A DNA stretch of 64,000 bases from positions 518,059 to 582,058 of the forward strand of contig JAFKKN010000001.1 of the NCBI GenBank assembly GCA_017305535.1, given 5' to 3'. How positions within the stretch are numbered: the first letter of the stretch is position 1; each line of letters begins with the position of its first letter. Origin of the DNA: Hyphomicrobiales bacterium (GTDB taxonomy: Bacteria > Pseudomonadota > Alphaproteobacteria > Rhizobiales > Xanthobacteraceae). Made by a program: the position numbers and the translations under genes. Of the stretch, positions 8,783-20,013 are shown in pieces. The notes under the pieces were generated by a model. It was not told where the DNA came from. It searched no databases and worked only from the letters and a program-made list of their open reading frames with translations.

Positions 8783-10156
8783 TTACACCATCATCGTCAT
8801 GGGGTTTTCAATCAGTTGCCTGAAGGCGCCGAGAAGCTCGGCGCCGAGCGCGCCGTCCACCGCGCGGTGATCGCAAGACAGCGTCACGCTCATCATGTTC
8901 GCGACTTCGACCTTGCCGTCGCGGACAATGGCGCGCTGCTCGCCGGTGCCAACCGCGAGAATGGTCGCATGCGGCGGGTTGATGACGGCGGTGAAGTCTT
9001 TGATGCCGAACATGCCAAGGTTCGACACTGCCGAGGTTCCACCCTGATATTCGTCAGGCTTGAGCTTGCGGGTGCGTGCGCGCGCGGCGAAATCCTTCAT
9101 CCGGTTGGAGATCACCGACAGCGTCAGCGTCTCGGCACTGCGCACGATCGGCGTGATCAACCCGCCCGGCATCGCCACCGCGACGCCGATATCGGAATGC
9201 TTGTGTTTCAGCATTCCGCCATCGGTCCAACTCACATTGGCGTCTGGCACGCGCTGGAGCGCGACCGCCATGGCCTTCACGACGAAGTCGTTGACCGAGA
9301 GCTTGTAGGCGGGCTTACCGTCCTTGTCCTTGGGTGCTGCGGCGTTGGCCTGCTCGCGCAGTGCCAACAGCTTGTCGAGATTGCAATCCATCGTCAGATA
9401 GAAATGCGGGATGGTCTGCATCGATTGCGTCAGCCGCTGCGCGATGGTCCGGCGCATGCCGTCATGCGGCACCACTTCGTAGGAGCCCTCCTCGAACAGC
9501 GCGCGGACCTGCTGATCCGACATCGACGGCGCGATACTCGGCGCAGCGGTCGCGGGAGTAGCGCCCGGCGCGGGCGCCGCTGCCGGTGCCTTCAGGCCCT
9601 GGCCGGACTTCGCCGCCTCGACGTCGCGCGCGATGACGCGGCCGTGGGGTCCCGTGCCGCCGATACGCGACAGTTCGATGCCCGCGTCCTTCGCAAGCCG
9701 GCGAGCGAGCGGCGACGAGAAGATGCGATTGCCCGACGACGACTGCGCGGCCGGCGGTGCGGCACTCGCCAGTTGCGGAGCAGGCGCAGCAGGCGGCGTT
9801 GCAGCAGGTGCAGCCGGTTGCGCGTCGGCCTTGGGAGCCGGAGCCGGAGCCGCCGGCGCTTTCGCTTCAGCCTTCGCGGCGCCGCCGCCGCTTGCCGCCG
9901 CCTTCACATCCTCGCCGTCGCCGGCCAAGATCGCGATCACATCATTGACCGGCACGTCGGCCGTGCCTTCCGGCACCAGGATTTTCGCGATGGTGCCCTC
10001 GTCGACGGCCTCGACTTCCATCGTCGCCTTGTCGGTCTCGATCTCGGCGATGACGTCACCGGACTGAACCTTGTCGCCTTCTTTCTTCAGCCACTTGGCG
10101 AGGTTGCCCTTCTCCATCGTCGGCGACAGCGCGGGCATCAGGATGTTGATCGGCAT
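8783..10156 (-). CDS. pdhC: Pyruvate dehydrogenase E2, dihydrolipoamide acetyltransferase
   Basis: Core of the pyruvate dehydrogenase complex; moves acetyl groups from lipoyl-lysine to CoA. Of the 457 residues, 1-78 form a single lipoyl domain with the lipoylated K43 in [13 protein letters not shown]. An Ala/Pro-rich flexible linker covers about 80-145, and the peripheral subunit-binding domain about 147-185 ([19 protein letters not shown], then [13 protein letters not shown]). A second linker precedes the catalytic domain from about 225, which ends with [17 protein letters not shown] (catalytic H430) and the usual ENPMTMMV tail. One lipoyl domain is the alphaproteobacterial and mitochondrial-like arrangement, unlike the three in E. 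coli. It sits 18 bases after pdhB and one base before lpdA. Confidence 0.97.
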   Translation of the reverse strand: MPINILMPALSPTMEKGNLAKWLKKEGDKVQSGDVIAEIETDKATMEVEAVDEGTIAKILVPEGTADVPVNDVIAILAGDGEDVKAAASGGGAAKAEAKAPAAPAPAPKADAQPAAPAATPPAAPAPQLASAAPPAAQSSSGNRIFSSPLARRLAKDAGIELSRIGGTGPHGRVIARDVEAAKSGQGLKAPAAAPAPGATPATAAPSIAPSMSDQQVRALFEEGSYEVVPHDGMRRTIAQRLTQSMQTIPHFYLTMDCNLDKLLALREQANAAAPKDKDGKPAYKLSVNDFVVKAMAVALQRVPDANVSWTDGGMLKHKHSDIGVAVAMPGGLITPIVRSAETLTLSVISNRMKDFAARARTRKLKPDEYQGGTSAVSNLGMFGIKDFTAVINPPHATILAVGTGEQRAIVRDGKVEVANMMSVTLSCDHRAVDGALGAELLGAFRQLIENPMTMMV

Positions 10157-10174
10157 GACTTGAGCCCCGCGCGC

Positions 10175-11560
10175 TTAGCGATAACAGACGGCCTTCGCCG
10201 CCTCGACGACTTCCGCCACCGATGGCAGCGCCAGCTTTTCGAGATTGGCGGCATACGGCATCGGCACGTCCTTGCCCGAAACGCGCGCGACCGGCGCGTC
10301 GAGATAATCGAACGCGTGCTCCATCAGCCGTGCTGCGACTTCGGCGCCGACACCGGACTGCTGCCAGCCCTCCTCGACCACCACCGCGCGTCCGGTCTTC
10401 TGCACCGACGCAACGAAGGTTTCGGTATCCATCGGCCGAATGGTTCGCAGATCGATGACCTCTGCCTCAATGCCTTCCTTCGCCAGTTCATCAGCGGCCT
10501 TCAACGCGTAGGTCATGCCATTCGACCACGCGATCAGCGTGACGTGCTGACCGGCGCGCGCGATCTTCGCCTTGCCGATCGGCACGATGAAGTCTTCCAG
10601 CTTCGGCACTTCGCCGGTGTGGCCGTAGAGGATTTCGTTTTCGAGGAAGATCACCGGATTGGGATCGCGGATCGCTGCCTTGAGCAGACCCTTGTAATCG
10701 GCGGCGCTGTAGGGCGCGACCACCTTGAGGCCGGGCACCTGCGAATACCACGCCGCGTAATCCTGGCTATGTTGCGCGGCGACGCGCGCCGCTGCGCCAT
10801 TCGGCCCGCGGAACACGATGGAGCAGCCCATCTGCCCACCGGACATATAGAGCGTCTTCGCAGCCGAGTTGATGATCTGATCGATCGCCTGCATGGCGAA
10901 ATTGAAAGTCATGAATTCGACGATCGGCTTCAACCCCGCGAAGCCCGCGCCGACGCCGACGCCGGCGAAGCCGTGCTCGGTGATCGGCGTATCGATCACA
11001 CGACGCGCACCGAACTCCTGCAACAGGCCCTGCGTAACCTTGTACGCGCCCTGATACTCCGCAACCTCCTCGCCCATGACGAAGACGTCGTCATCACGGC
11101 GCATCTCCTCGGCCATCGCGTCGCGCAGCGCCTCGCGAATGGTCATGGTCACCATCTCGGTGCCCGCTGGAATTTCCGGATCGGCCGGTGCACTGGATAC
11201 CAGCGCTTGAGGTGCGGCGGCCTTTTCGGGCGCGGGCGCGGACTTGGCCTCGGCAGGCGCGGCCTCGGGCTTTGCCTCAGCCTTCGCCGGAGCCTTGTCG
11301 AGATCGGCAGCGCTTTCGCCGTCAGCGAGAATGGTGGCGATCGGCGTGTTGACCGCGACGTCGGCGGTGCCTTCTGGAATGAGAATCTTGCCGAGCGTGC
11401 CCTCGTCGGTCGCCTCGACTTCCATCGTCGCCTTGTCGGTCTCGATTTCGGCGATCACGTCGCCGGACTTGATCGCCTCGCCCTCTTTCTTGAGCCACTT
11501 GGCGAGATTGCCCTTCTCCATCGTCGGCGACAGCGCGGGCATCAGAACTTGAATCGGCAT
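10175..11560 (-). CDS. pdhB: Pyruvate dehydrogenase E1 beta with N-terminal lipoyl domain
   Basis: Beta subunit of the thiamine-diphosphate-dependent pyruvate decarboxylase component. The 461 residues are unusually long for E1-beta because residues 1-78 are a complete lipoyl domain ([17 protein letters not shown], lipoyl K43 in [10 protein letters not shown]) almost identical to that of the adjacent E2. An Ala/Pro/Glu/Lys linker (about 85-130) leads to the transketolase-like E1-beta domain starting near [16 protein letters not shown], with [17 protein letters not shown] and [20 protein letters not shown]. This fusion is known from alphaproteobacterial pdh operons (Rhizobium, Zymomonas). It supplies extra lipoyl arms to a complex whose E2 has only one. 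It lies 30 bases downstream of pdhA. Confidence 0.97.
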   Translation of the reverse strand: MPIQVLMPALSPTMEKGNLAKWLKKEGEAIKSGDVIAEIETDKATMEVEATDEGTLGKILIPEGTADVAVNTPIATILADGESAADLDKAPAKAEAKPEAAPAEAKSAPAPEKAAAPQALVSSAPADPEIPAGTEMVTMTIREALRDAMAEEMRRDDDVFVMGEEVAEYQGAYKVTQGLLQEFGARRVIDTPITEHGFAGVGVGAGFAGLKPIVEFMTFNFAMQAIDQIINSAAKTLYMSGGQMGCSIVFRGPNGAAARVAAQHSQDYAAWYSQVPGLKVVAPYSAADYKGLLKAAIRDPNPVIFLENEILYGHTGEVPKLEDFIVPIGKAKIARAGQHVTLIAWSNGMTYALKAADELAKEGIEAEVIDLRTIRPMDTETFVASVQKTGRAVVVEEGWQQSGVGAEVAARLMEHAFDYLDAPVARVSGKDVPMPYAANLEKLALPSVAEVVEAAKAVCYR

Positions 11561-11590
11561 ATTCGCTCCAGAACTTATGCGGCTGCGCGC

Positions 11591-12619
11591 TCAGCGATAG
11601 ACATCGGTGTAAAGCTCGGACACGTCCGGCTCGGGATCATTCAAAGCAAAGTCAGCCGAAGCATTGACGATCTCGCGCACCTCGGCGTCGATCTTCTTCA
11701 AGTCCTGCTCGCTGACATTGGCCGCGAGAAGCCGGTTGCGCACCTGCTCGATCGGATCGGAATCGTGCCGCACCTTGTCGACTTCTTCGCGGGTCCGGTA
11801 CTTCGCCGGATCCGACATCGAATGGCCGCGATAGCGGTAGGTCTGCATTTCCAAAATATACGGCCCGTTGCCCTCGCGGCACCACTTCACCGCTTTCTCG
11901 GCGGCGGCCTTCACTGCGCGTACGTCCATGCCGTCGACCTGCTCACCGGGAATGTTGAACGACGCGCCGCGCTTGGAGAAATCCTGCTGCGCCGAGGAAC
12001 GGCTGACAGACGTGCCCATGGCGTAACGGTTGTTCTCGATGACGTAGATCACCGGGAGCTTCCACAGCTCCGCCATGTTGAAGCTCTCATAGACCTGGCC
12101 CTGATTGGCCGCGCCGTCGCCGAAATACGCGACGCTGACGTTATCGTTGCCGCGATAGCGATTGGCGAACGCGAGGCCGGTGCCGAGCGACACCTGCGCA
12201 CCGACGATGCCGTGACCGCCGTAGAAGTGCTTCTCCTTGCTGAACATGTGCATGGAGCCGCCCTTGCCTTTGGAATAACCGCCGCGGCGCCCGGTCAATT
12301 CCGCCATCACGCCGTTGGCATCCATGCCGGTCGCAAGCATGTGGCCGTGATCACGGTAGCCGGTGATAATCTGGTCGCCGTACTTCAGCGCCATCTGCAT
12401 GCCGACGACGATGGCTTCCTGGCCGATATAGAGATGACAGAACCCGCCGATCGCGCCCATGCCGTAAAGTTGACCGGCCTTTTCCTCGAAACGCCGGATC
12501 AGCAGCATCTCGCGCAGCGCTGCCAGCTCCTGCTCCTTGGTGAATTCCAGACCGGATGAACGAGAAGACCCGTTCTTTGTCTCCTGCCCTGTTGATGCAT
12601 TCTTCTTGGGTGCGGCCAT
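11591..12619 (-). CDS. pdhA: Pyruvate dehydrogenase E1 alpha
   Basis: Alpha subunit of the thiamine-diphosphate-dependent E1 component, oxidatively decarboxylating pyruvate. The 342-residue protein shows the TPP-binding signature GDGAANQGQVYESFNMA ending in VIENNRYAMGTS, the E1-alpha phosphate/Mg region, and the loop YRYRGHSMSDPAKYRTREE with the His and Ser that contact TPP and, in mitochondria, are regulated by phosphorylation. The N-terminal 25 residues (Lys/Ser-rich) are a disordered extension. It is the first gene of the pdhA-pdhB-pdhC-lpdA operon; its promoter should lie in the 212 bases between it and ftsB (12620-12831), which contain no other gene. Confidence 0.97.
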   Translation of the reverse strand: MAAPKKNASTGQETKNGSSRSSGLEFTKEQELAALREMLLIRRFEEKAGQLYGMGAIGGFCHLYIGQEAIVVGMQMALKYGDQIITGYRDHGHMLATGMDANGVMAELTGRRGGYSKGKGGSMHMFSKEKHFYGGHGIVGAQVSLGTGLAFANRYRGNDNVSVAYFGDGAANQGQVYESFNMAELWKLPVIYVIENNRYAMGTSVSRSSAQQDFSKRGASFNIPGEQVDGMDVRAVKAAAEKAVKWCREGNGPYILEMQTYRYRGHSMSDPAKYRTREEVDKVRHDSDPIEQVRNRLLAANVSEQDLKKIDAEVREIVNASADFALNDPEPDVSELYTDVYR

Positions 12620-12831
12620 AGCTCGTCCGGATGAGAGGGGCGATGATCCTCTCTACTCCAACTCAAACGGGCTTGAAAGCCAAGCGCGACGATCAATCAC
12701 GTTGTGTCATGTCGCAGCGCAGCGAAACGACATTTTCGAAATGCAATCACACCGATTTTGAAATTTCATCTCGGCCGATAATCACCCGCTGCCGCAGATG
12801 AGCGCCTGATCGAAATTCACGAACGCAATTT

Positions 12832-13152
12832 TCAGTTCGGTCGGTTGATCTTCACGACCAGATCGCGTGGGTGCGCGTATTCGAGTTGGTACCGCACACG
12901 CTCGTCAAGCATGTCGGGGTCCATGCGATCGGTCCGCAGCAACGACACGCGTTTCTCGCCCTCGATGCGTTCGTTCTTGAGACGCGCCAACTCCGATGTC
13001 AGCGCGATGATTTCCTGATCGAGTTCCTGGCGCGCGTTCAGGCCGTACTTGCCGGTGTAGGCATTGACGCTGAAATAGCCGACCGTCGCCGCAGCCATCG
13101 CATAGAGGGCCACTCCGGTCAGCAATGCTTTCAATCTTGCGCGTGTTACCAT
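12832..13152 (-). CDS. ftsB: Septum formation initiator, FtsB-like
   Basis: Small bitopic division protein of the FtsB/DivIC family, which bridges FtsQ and FtsL in the divisome. The 106 residues comprise a short cytoplasmic N-terminus, one transmembrane helix (about 8-28, LLTGVALYAMAAATVGYF), a periplasmic coiled coil (about 40-75, ELDQEIIALTSELARLKNER) and the conserved C-terminal segment with DMLDERVRYQLEYAHPRDLVV. Its place between enolase and the pdh operon is the usual one for alphaproteobacterial ftsB. Sequence identity in this family is low, so the assignment rests on architecture plus synteny. Confidence 0.85.
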   Translation of the reverse strand: MVTRARLKALLTGVALYAMAAATVGYFSVNAYTGKYGLNARQELDQEIIALTSELARLKNERIEGEKRVSLLRTDRMDPDMLDERVRYQLEYAHPRDLVVKINRPN

Positions 13153-13165
13153 GCGCCGACGATGC

Positions 13166-13200
13166 GACGGTCCGGTTAACGGACTGCTAACCGAACCGTC
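13166..13200. terminator. Hairpin between FMN reductase gene and ftsB
   Basis: Imperfect 13-bp inverted repeat (GACGGTCCGGTTA and TAACCGAACCGTC, one mismatch) with a 9-base loop, filling the 60-base gap between the two minus-strand genes. No T-run follows on the minus strand, so its role as a terminator is tentative. Confidence 0.45.
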
Positions 13201-13212
13201 CCAGCGGCAAAT

Positions 13213-13764
13213 CTATTTGGCGATTCGGGCAACCCAGCTTTCGAAGGCCACGAGATACTGCTTGAGGAAGCCGCGCAGCGACTCCTTGACCAGTTCACCC
13301 TTCTCGTCGAAGGCATCGCCGATACCGCCGACATAGGCCTCGGGCTGCTGGAGGATCGCGATGTTGAGGAAGGTCAGCGACTGCCGCAGATGGTGGTTCG
13401 CGCCGAACCCTCCGAGCGCACCCGGCGAGTTGCTGATGACGCCGCCCGGTTTGCCATCAAATACACTCTGGCCATAAGGCCGCGAACCGACATCGATGGC
13501 ATTCTTCAGGACGCCCGGTACCGAGCGGTTGTATTCCGGAGTGACGAACAGCACGGCATCCGCCTTGCGGATGCGATCGCGGAAGGCGACCCAATCGGCC
13601 GGCGGCGTCGCTTCGAGATCCTGATTGTAGAATGACAGCCCGTGGAGCGTCACAACGTCGAACGTCAGCGAGGGAGCAAGCGCCGCCAGCGACTTGGCGA
13701 GCTTGAGGGAGAAAGAATCCTTGCGAAGACTGCCGACGATCACGGCAACGCTACGGCTGGTCAT
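13213..13764 (-). CDS. NADPH-dependent FMN reductase family protein
   Basis: Flavodoxin-like oxidoreductase, likely reducing quinones, chromate, azo compounds or flavin. The 183-residue protein has the phosphate-binding loop VGSLRKDSFSLKLAKSL near the N-terminus, the TPEYNRSVPGVLKNAIDV motif that contacts the flavin and is diagnostic for the FMN_red/ChrR/YieF group, and the NSPGALGGFGANHHLRQ loop. Length is normal for the family. Its start is 129 bases from the next minus-strand gene upstream; a near-palindrome in that gap may be an operator. The physiological substrate cannot be told from sequence. Confidence 0.88.
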   Translation of the reverse strand: MTSRSVAVIVGSLRKDSFSLKLAKSLAALAPSLTFDVVTLHGLSFYNQDLEATPPADWVAFRDRIRKADAVLFVTPEYNRSVPGVLKNAIDVGSRPYGQSVFDGKPGGVISNSPGALGGFGANHHLRQSLTFLNIAILQQPEAYVGGIGDAFDEKGELVKESLRGFLKQYLVAFESWVARIAK

Positions 13765-13822
13765 GAGATGGTCCTCATTCGGTCAGGGTCAGGTTCCCTC
13801 ACCTAGCCGCTTCACAAAGAAG

Positions 13823-13840
13823 ATGCAAGTGCATGAACTT
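13823..13840. promoter_or_regulatory. Near-palindrome upstream of the FMN reductase gene
   Basis: AAGTGCATGAACTT (13827-13840) is a 14-base palindrome with a single mismatched pair, overlapping the perfect ATGCA-AG-TGCAT repeat at 13823-13834. It lies 60-75 bases upstream of the FMN reductase start in an AT-rich patch, where a redox-sensing repressor could bind. No regulator gene is adjacent. Confidence 0.35.
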
Positions 13841-13893
13841 TATAACTCTACCGCCAACGAAAGGAATGCCGGCGGCTGGCGATCACAATCGCT

Positions 13894-15036
13894 TTACGCC
13901 TGCTTGCTCGGATCGATCAGAAATTTCTCGCCGGTCGCGCGCTTGTTGTAGATCGCGACGTTGTCGAGTTGCAGCGCCTCCTGCAAGGAGATGACGCCGG
14001 TATAGTGACTGGCGAATGTGGTCTTGAGTTCATCCATCACGCGCTGGCGCAACCGCACCCCGTCAGCCGGGCCGATCTTTTGCAGGAACGGAAACAGCAG
14101 CCAACCGCCGACGCCCCAGGTCATGCCGAACGAGCGATTGATGATGGTCGGTCCGGTATCAAGCCCGCCATAGATGTAGACCTGCTTGTAAACATCCGAG
14201 CCGTAGCGGCTGTAGACCTTGGCGGTCTTGTTGGCGGCGACCTCCATGCCGGTCAGGATTTGCCCGGCCAGCTTGCCGCCGCCGATGGCATCGAACGCGA
14301 TCGTCGCGCCGGTCTCGACCAGCGCCTGTGTCAGGTCATCCATGAACGTCGGCGACGTGGAGTCGCAGATGTATTTCGCGCCGATGCCGCGCAGCAATGC
14401 CGCCTGCTCGGCACTGCGCACGATGTTGACCAGCGCGACGCCGTCCTTGATGCAGATGCGATTGAGCATCTGTCCGAGATTAGACGCGGCGGCGGTATGC
14501 ACCAGCGCCTTGTGGCCTTCGCGCCGCATGGTTTCGACCATGCCGAGCGAGGTCAGCGGATTGACGAAGCACGATGCGCCGTCAGCAGCGGTCGCGCCTG
14601 CGGGCAATGCCATGCAATCGCGTGCCTTGATAATGCGGTACTGCGCGTACATCGCGCCGCCGATCATCGCCACCGTCTTGCCCTGCAGCGCCTTGGCGGC
14701 GTCGGACGAGCCGGTCTTGACGACGACGCCTGCGCCCTCGTTGCCGACCGGCATCGATTGATCGAGCCGTCCGGCCATGGCGCGCATCGCGGCGGCGGGC
14801 ACCGCGGCCGTCAGCACCGGCTGCTGCGCGGTGCCGGCGACTTTCGCGGTCGACATATCGGCCGCGCCGAACAACAGCCCGAGATCGGACGGATTGATCG
14901 GCGTCGCCTCGACCCGCACTACCACCTCATCGGCGGCCGGCTCCGGGACATCGACCCGCGCCAACGACACTTCCAACGTGCCGTCGGCCTTGATGAGGGA
15001 ACGAAGCTCAAGTCCACTTGTGTGATCGTTGCTCAT
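13894..15036 (-). CDS. Zinc-type alcohol dehydrogenase-like / quinone oxidoreductase family protein
   Basis: Medium-chain dehydrogenase/reductase fold of 380 residues, with an N-terminal GroES-like catalytic domain (VVVRVEATPINPSDLGLLFG) and a C-terminal Rossmann domain. The usual zinc-ligand cysteines are not evident, which fits the NADPH:quinone reductase or enoyl-reductase branch rather than true zinc alcohol dehydrogenases. The Rossmann region is recognisable from VHTAAASNLGQMLNRICIKDG and ATIAFDAIGGGKLAGQIL. The ATG is preceded by GGAGGGG. It lies between enolase and the FMN reductase, all on the minus strand, but nothing shows a shared pathway. Confidence 0.82.
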   Translation of the reverse strand: MSNDHTSGLELRSLIKADGTLEVSLARVDVPEPAADEVVVRVEATPINPSDLGLLFGAADMSTAKVAGTAQQPVLTAAVPAAAMRAMAGRLDQSMPVGNEGAGVVVKTGSSDAAKALQGKTVAMIGGAMYAQYRIIKARDCMALPAGATAADGASCFVNPLTSLGMVETMRREGHKALVHTAAASNLGQMLNRICIKDGVALVNIVRSAEQAALLRGIGAKYICDSTSPTFMDDLTQALVETGATIAFDAIGGGKLAGQILTGMEVAANKTAKVYSRYGSDVYKQVYIYGGLDTGPTIINRSFGMTWGVGGWLLFPFLQKIGPADGVRLRQRVMDELKTTFASHYTGVISLQEALQLDNVAIYNKRATGEKFLIDPSKQA

Positions 15037-15067
15037 TCGTCCCCTCCAAGGGTGATGTCTGGTTACG

Positions 15068-16961
<1,894 letters not shown>

Positions 16962-16966
16962 TTTTG

Positions 16967-18145
16967 CTACGCGGCGGGGCGCTGCTCGGTCGCCGTGGTC
17001 ACCAGCAGCTTGGCGCCGATAATACCGACCAGCGTGACGATGATGCCGCAGACGATCAGCGTCGGCATCTTGCCGATGTGCGCGATGCCGAAACCGTAAG
17101 CGATCGGCCCCGCCGTCTGCCCCAGGAAGAAGAAGCACGAGTGCAGCGACAGCGAGGTGGCGCGCGCTTCCACCGCGAGTTCGCTGGCGAACACCTGCAT
17201 GCAGCCATGCAGCATGTAGAAGCCAAGCCCCATCACCACGAAGCTCGCCATCTGCGCCTGCCAAGGCAGACCAAGGCCGAGCACGACGAGTTGCAGCGCC
17301 ATCAAGGCGCCGCCGCCAATCATCAGACCGCGCACGCCGAGCCACGGCAACAGCCGCGTGACGCTCGCGGTATAGACCAGTCCGCCCAGCGCGAAACCGG
17401 CGATAACGATGCCGGCAATCGAGAGCCGCGTTTCACCGAGTTCGAACAGGAACGCCGCGACGAAGGGAAACACGCCGAGGACGCAGCACCCTTCCGCAAA
17501 CACCACGCTGTAGCAGACGCGCGTGCGCGGGTTGTGAAACAGCACCTCATAGCCGTGCCACAGCGTCTTGAGATTTGAACCGCCGGAGGCGATCGTGGTC
17601 GAGCTCTTGCTCAGGCCGAAGCCGACCGCTGCGGAAGCGAGCACCGTCGTCACGCCGAGAAATCCCAGCACGCCGCGCCAGCCGAACAGATCGCCGACCA
17701 CGCCGCCGAGCGTCGAGCCGAGAATGTTGCCGATCATCGCGCCCGCCAGCACCCGGCTGATCGCGATCTGCCGCCCCGACACCGGGACCAGATCGCTGGT
17801 CAGGCTGAGCGTCACCGGAAACACGCCGCCGGCACCAACACCGCACAGGATGCGCGTCACCAGCAGCAGCGGATAGGTTTCGGCGAAGCTGCCCAGAATG
17901 CTGCCGACGCCGAGCAAGGCCAGACACGCCACCATGACGCGGGCCTTGCCGACCAGATCGGCGATGGCGCCGATGATCGGTTGCACGATGGCGAAGGTGA
18001 AGGCGAGCGCTGCCGAGAGACCGGCGGCCTGCGCGATCGAGACGGAGAGATCGTCGGCGATATGCGGGATCACCGGGTCGATCGCGCGCACCGACAGGTT
18101 CGCTGCGAATGACGCGAGCGCAATCAGGTAGAGAACGGATGGCAT
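16967..18145 (-). CDS. MFS transporter
   Basis: Twelve-helix major facilitator of 392 residues in the inner membrane. The N-terminal half shows helix 1 (MPSVLYLIALASFAANL, then SVRAIDPVIPHIADDL), the cytoplasmic loop 2-3 signature (ADLVGKARVMVACLALL) and helix 5 glycines (AGAMIGNILGSTLGGVVGDLFGW), which point to a drug-efflux (DHA1-like) arrangement. The substrate is not evident. The ATG at 18145 is chosen because a longer frame would run into the kdsA coding end; GAGGTGG lies 12 bases upstream and a GTG at 18160 is an alternative. It is the last gene after kdsA, separated from it by about 100 bases. Confidence 0.85.
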   Translation of the reverse strand: MPSVLYLIALASFAANLSVRAIDPVIPHIADDLSVSIAQAAGLSAALAFTFAIVQPIIGAIADLVGKARVMVACLALLGVGSILGSFAETYPLLLVTRILCGVGAGGVFPVTLSLTSDLVPVSGRQIAISRVLAGAMIGNILGSTLGGVVGDLFGWRGVLGFLGVTTVLASAAVGFGLSKSSTTIASGGSNLKTLWHGYEVLFHNPRTRVCYSVVFAEGCCVLGVFPFVAAFLFELGETRLSIAGIVIAGFALGGLVYTASVTRLLPWLGVRGLMIGGGALMALQLVVLGLGLPWQAQMASFVVMGLGFYMLHGCMQVFASELAVEARATSLSLHSCFFFLGQTAGPIAYGFGIAHIGKMPTLIVCGIIVTLVGIIGAKLLVTTATEQRPAA

Positions 18146-18245
18146 CAGGAGGAACGCCACCTCGCGGAGTCGAAATTGTGTGACGCGTTTTCCTGACGCG
18201 AACCGGACGCCACTTCGGTTGAAAATGTTTCTGAGTTGGCTCGCA

Positions 18246-19103
18246 TCAAAGCGTTCCGCCCTTGGCAAGCTTATCGAAGGCCATCAGCGTGCGCACCAGT
18301 CCCTCGAACTCGTTCAGCGGCACCATGTTGGGGCCGTCCGACGGCGCATGATCGGGATCGGGGTGCGTCTCGATGAAGACGCCGGCGACGCCCACAGCAA
18401 CGGCGGCCCTTGCCAGCACCGGCACGAATTCGCGCTCGCCGCCCGACGACGTCCCCTTGCCGCCTGGCTGCTGCACCGAATGGGTGGCGTCGAAGACCAC
18501 CGGCGCCTTGGTGGTGCGCGCCAGGATCGGCAGCGCGCGCATGTCCGACACCAGCGTGTTGTAGCCGAACGACGCGCCGCGCTCGGTCACAAGCACGTCG
18601 GGATTGCCGCCGCCGACGATCTTCGCCACCACGTTGGCCATGTCCCACGGCGCGAGGAACTGGCCTTTCTTGACGTTGACCACCTTGCCGGTCGCTGCCG
18701 CCGCCAGCAGCAGGTCGGTCTGACGGCACAGGAAGGCCGGGATCTGCAACACGTCCACCGCCTGCGCCACCTCGGCGCATTGGCCGGGCTCGTGCACGTC
18801 GGTCAACACCGGCAGGCCCAACGACGAACGGATTTCGGCGAAGATCGGCAGCGCCTGCCGCAAGCCGATGCCGCGCGCCGCGGTGGCGCTGGTGCGGTTG
18901 GCCTTGTCGAACGAGGTCTTGTAGACGAGCCCGATACCAAGCCGCCCCGCGATCTCCTTGAGCGCCGCCGCCGTCTCCAGCGCGTGCGCCCGGCTTTCGA
19001 GTTGGCACGGTCCGGCAATAACGGCGAGCGGCAGCGCATTGCCGAATTTCACGGCCCCAAGGCTGACGACAGACGATGGCGCGGAGGACGTAACGGGGTT
19101 CAA
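18246..19103 (-). CDS. kdsA: 3-deoxy-8-phosphooctulonate (KDO-8-phosphate) synthase
   Basis: Condenses arabinose-5-phosphate with phosphoenolpyruvate to make KDO-8-P for the inner core of lipopolysaccharide. The 285-residue protein fits the family length and shows [94 protein letters not shown] and [19 protein letters not shown]. The start appears to be a TTG at 19103: AAGGA lies seven bases upstream and no ATG gives a suitable length. The Cys within AGPC is common to the whole family and does not by itself separate metal-dependent from metal-independent enzymes. Confidence 0.95.
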   Translation of the reverse strand: MNPVTSSAPSSVVSLGAVKFGNALPLAVIAGPCQLESRAHALETAAALKEIAGRLGIGLVYKTSFDKANRTSATAARGIGLRQALPIFAEIRSSLGLPVLTDVHEPGQCAEVAQAVDVLQIPAFLCRQTDLLLAAAATGKVVNVKKGQFLAPWDMANVVAKIVGGGNPDVLVTERGASFGYNTLVSDMRALPILARTTKAPVVFDATHSVQQPGGKGTSSGGEREFVPVLARAAVAVGVAGVFIETHPDPDHAPSDGPNMVPLNEFEGLVRTLMAFDKLAKGGTL

Positions 19104-19202
19104 GGTGGAATCCTTTCGCGCCGACCATGCCGGATGGCCCCCGCCGTCACAAGCGGCGGATGGCGATACGTGGGTTGCGCCAGATGCGTTTATGGAAGCG
19201 GC

Positions 19203-19529
19203 TTACTTGACCGATGAAAATGCGGTCGGTTGCAGGAATTGATTGACGATGTTGTCGACGATCTGGCCGCCTTTCTCGCTCTCGGCGCGCGCGGCCAGCC
19301 AGGCCGGATCGGTGGCGAAGGCGGTCCATTTGGTCTCCCGCTCGGCCATCGAGTCCCACGCCAGGAAATAGGTCAATTCCTGATTGGACGCACCGACCAA
19401 GGTGGTGAAAAATCCCGCCTGCCGGATGCCGTGCTTTTCCCACAACTTCAGCGTGACCGTCTCGAAGCGCTTGAGCAACGCCGGCAGTTGGCCGGGAACG
19501 CAGCGATAGACGCGCATTTCATAGATCAT
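19203..19529 (-). CDS. NIPSNAP family protein
   Basis: Small ferredoxin-like alpha/beta protein of 108 residues. The N-terminus MIYEMRVYRCVPGQLPALL followed by FETVTLKLWEKHGI and LTYFLAWDSMAERETKW is the NIPSNAP pattern, in which an acidic-basic pair on a dimeric alpha/beta barrel may bind a small ligand. The molecular function of the bacterial members is not established. The ATG at 19529 is preceded by AGGAAA; a longer open frame exists but looks non-coding. It lies 99 bases upstream of kdsA on the same strand and is divergent from the PAAR-like gene. Confidence 0.85.
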   Translation of the reverse strand: MIYEMRVYRCVPGQLPALLKRFETVTLKLWEKHGIRQAGFFTTLVGASNQELTYFLAWDSMAERETKWTAFATDPAWLAARAESEKGGQIVDNIVNQFLQPTAFSSVK

Positions 19530-19674
19530 GGGTGTTTCCTTTTGCACGGCGATGTCATGTCTCGCGGTTATAGCGGGAGCCACCTCGACTGTCCCAATGG
19601 TGTCCGAAACATTTTCGCCGCGATTGGCCGGTTCAATCGAAGCTCAAATCGTGAATGACAATGTGGGGCTGAGA

Positions 19675-20013
19675 ATGCGAAAATTCCTCCTGAGCGGACT
19701 GGTTGCGGGCGCCATCGTCGCGGCGGCGAGCATGGCGGCGGCACAATCGCCGAGTCCCTCGCCCGGTGTCATCACCGGCGGCGCGGACAATGTGATGGTC
19801 AACGGCAAGCCGGCCGCGCGGGTCGGCGACACCACCAGCGACGGCTCGATCGTCGAGGGTGTGCCGAATGTCTTCATCAACGGCAAACCCGCTACCGTGA
19901 TCGGCAATCGCACCGGCTGCGGCGGCACCGTCGCCGGCGGCGCGACAGGCGTTTTCATCAATGGCAAACCGATGGCCCGCCAGGGCGACCAGACGTCGGG
20001 CTGCGCGAAATAA
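19675..20013 (+). CDS. PAAR-like protein with Sec signal peptide
   Basis: Small exported protein of 112 residues. Residues 1-24 are a signal peptide (MRKFLLSGLVAGAIVAAA, cleavage after AAAQ expected). The mature part is about 85 residues of three imperfect repeats built on (V/F)(M/I)(V/I)NGKP: NVMVNGKPAARVGDTTSDG, NVFINGKPATVIGNRTGCG and GVFINGKPMARQGDQTSGC. This is the PAAR pattern, which in type VI secretion forms the sharpened metal-binding tip of the VgrG spike; two Cys and few His remain here. A signal peptide is unusual for a spike tip, and no T6SS gene is visible nearby, so the protein may have another envelope role. Family call fairly sure, function unknown. Confidence 0.75.
   Translation: MRKFLLSGLVAGAIVAAASMAAAQSPSPSPGVITGGADNVMVNGKPAARVGDTTSDGSIVEGVPNVFINGKPATVIGNRTGCGGTVAGGATGVFINGKPMARQGDQTSGCAK

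Noticed and set aside
8750..12559. Very long plus-strand open frame (over 1200 codons) opposite the pdh genes
   Set aside because: It is the antisense shadow of pdhA, pdhB and pdhC: high GC removes stop codons. The translation is rich in Arg/His/Asp with no recognisable domain.
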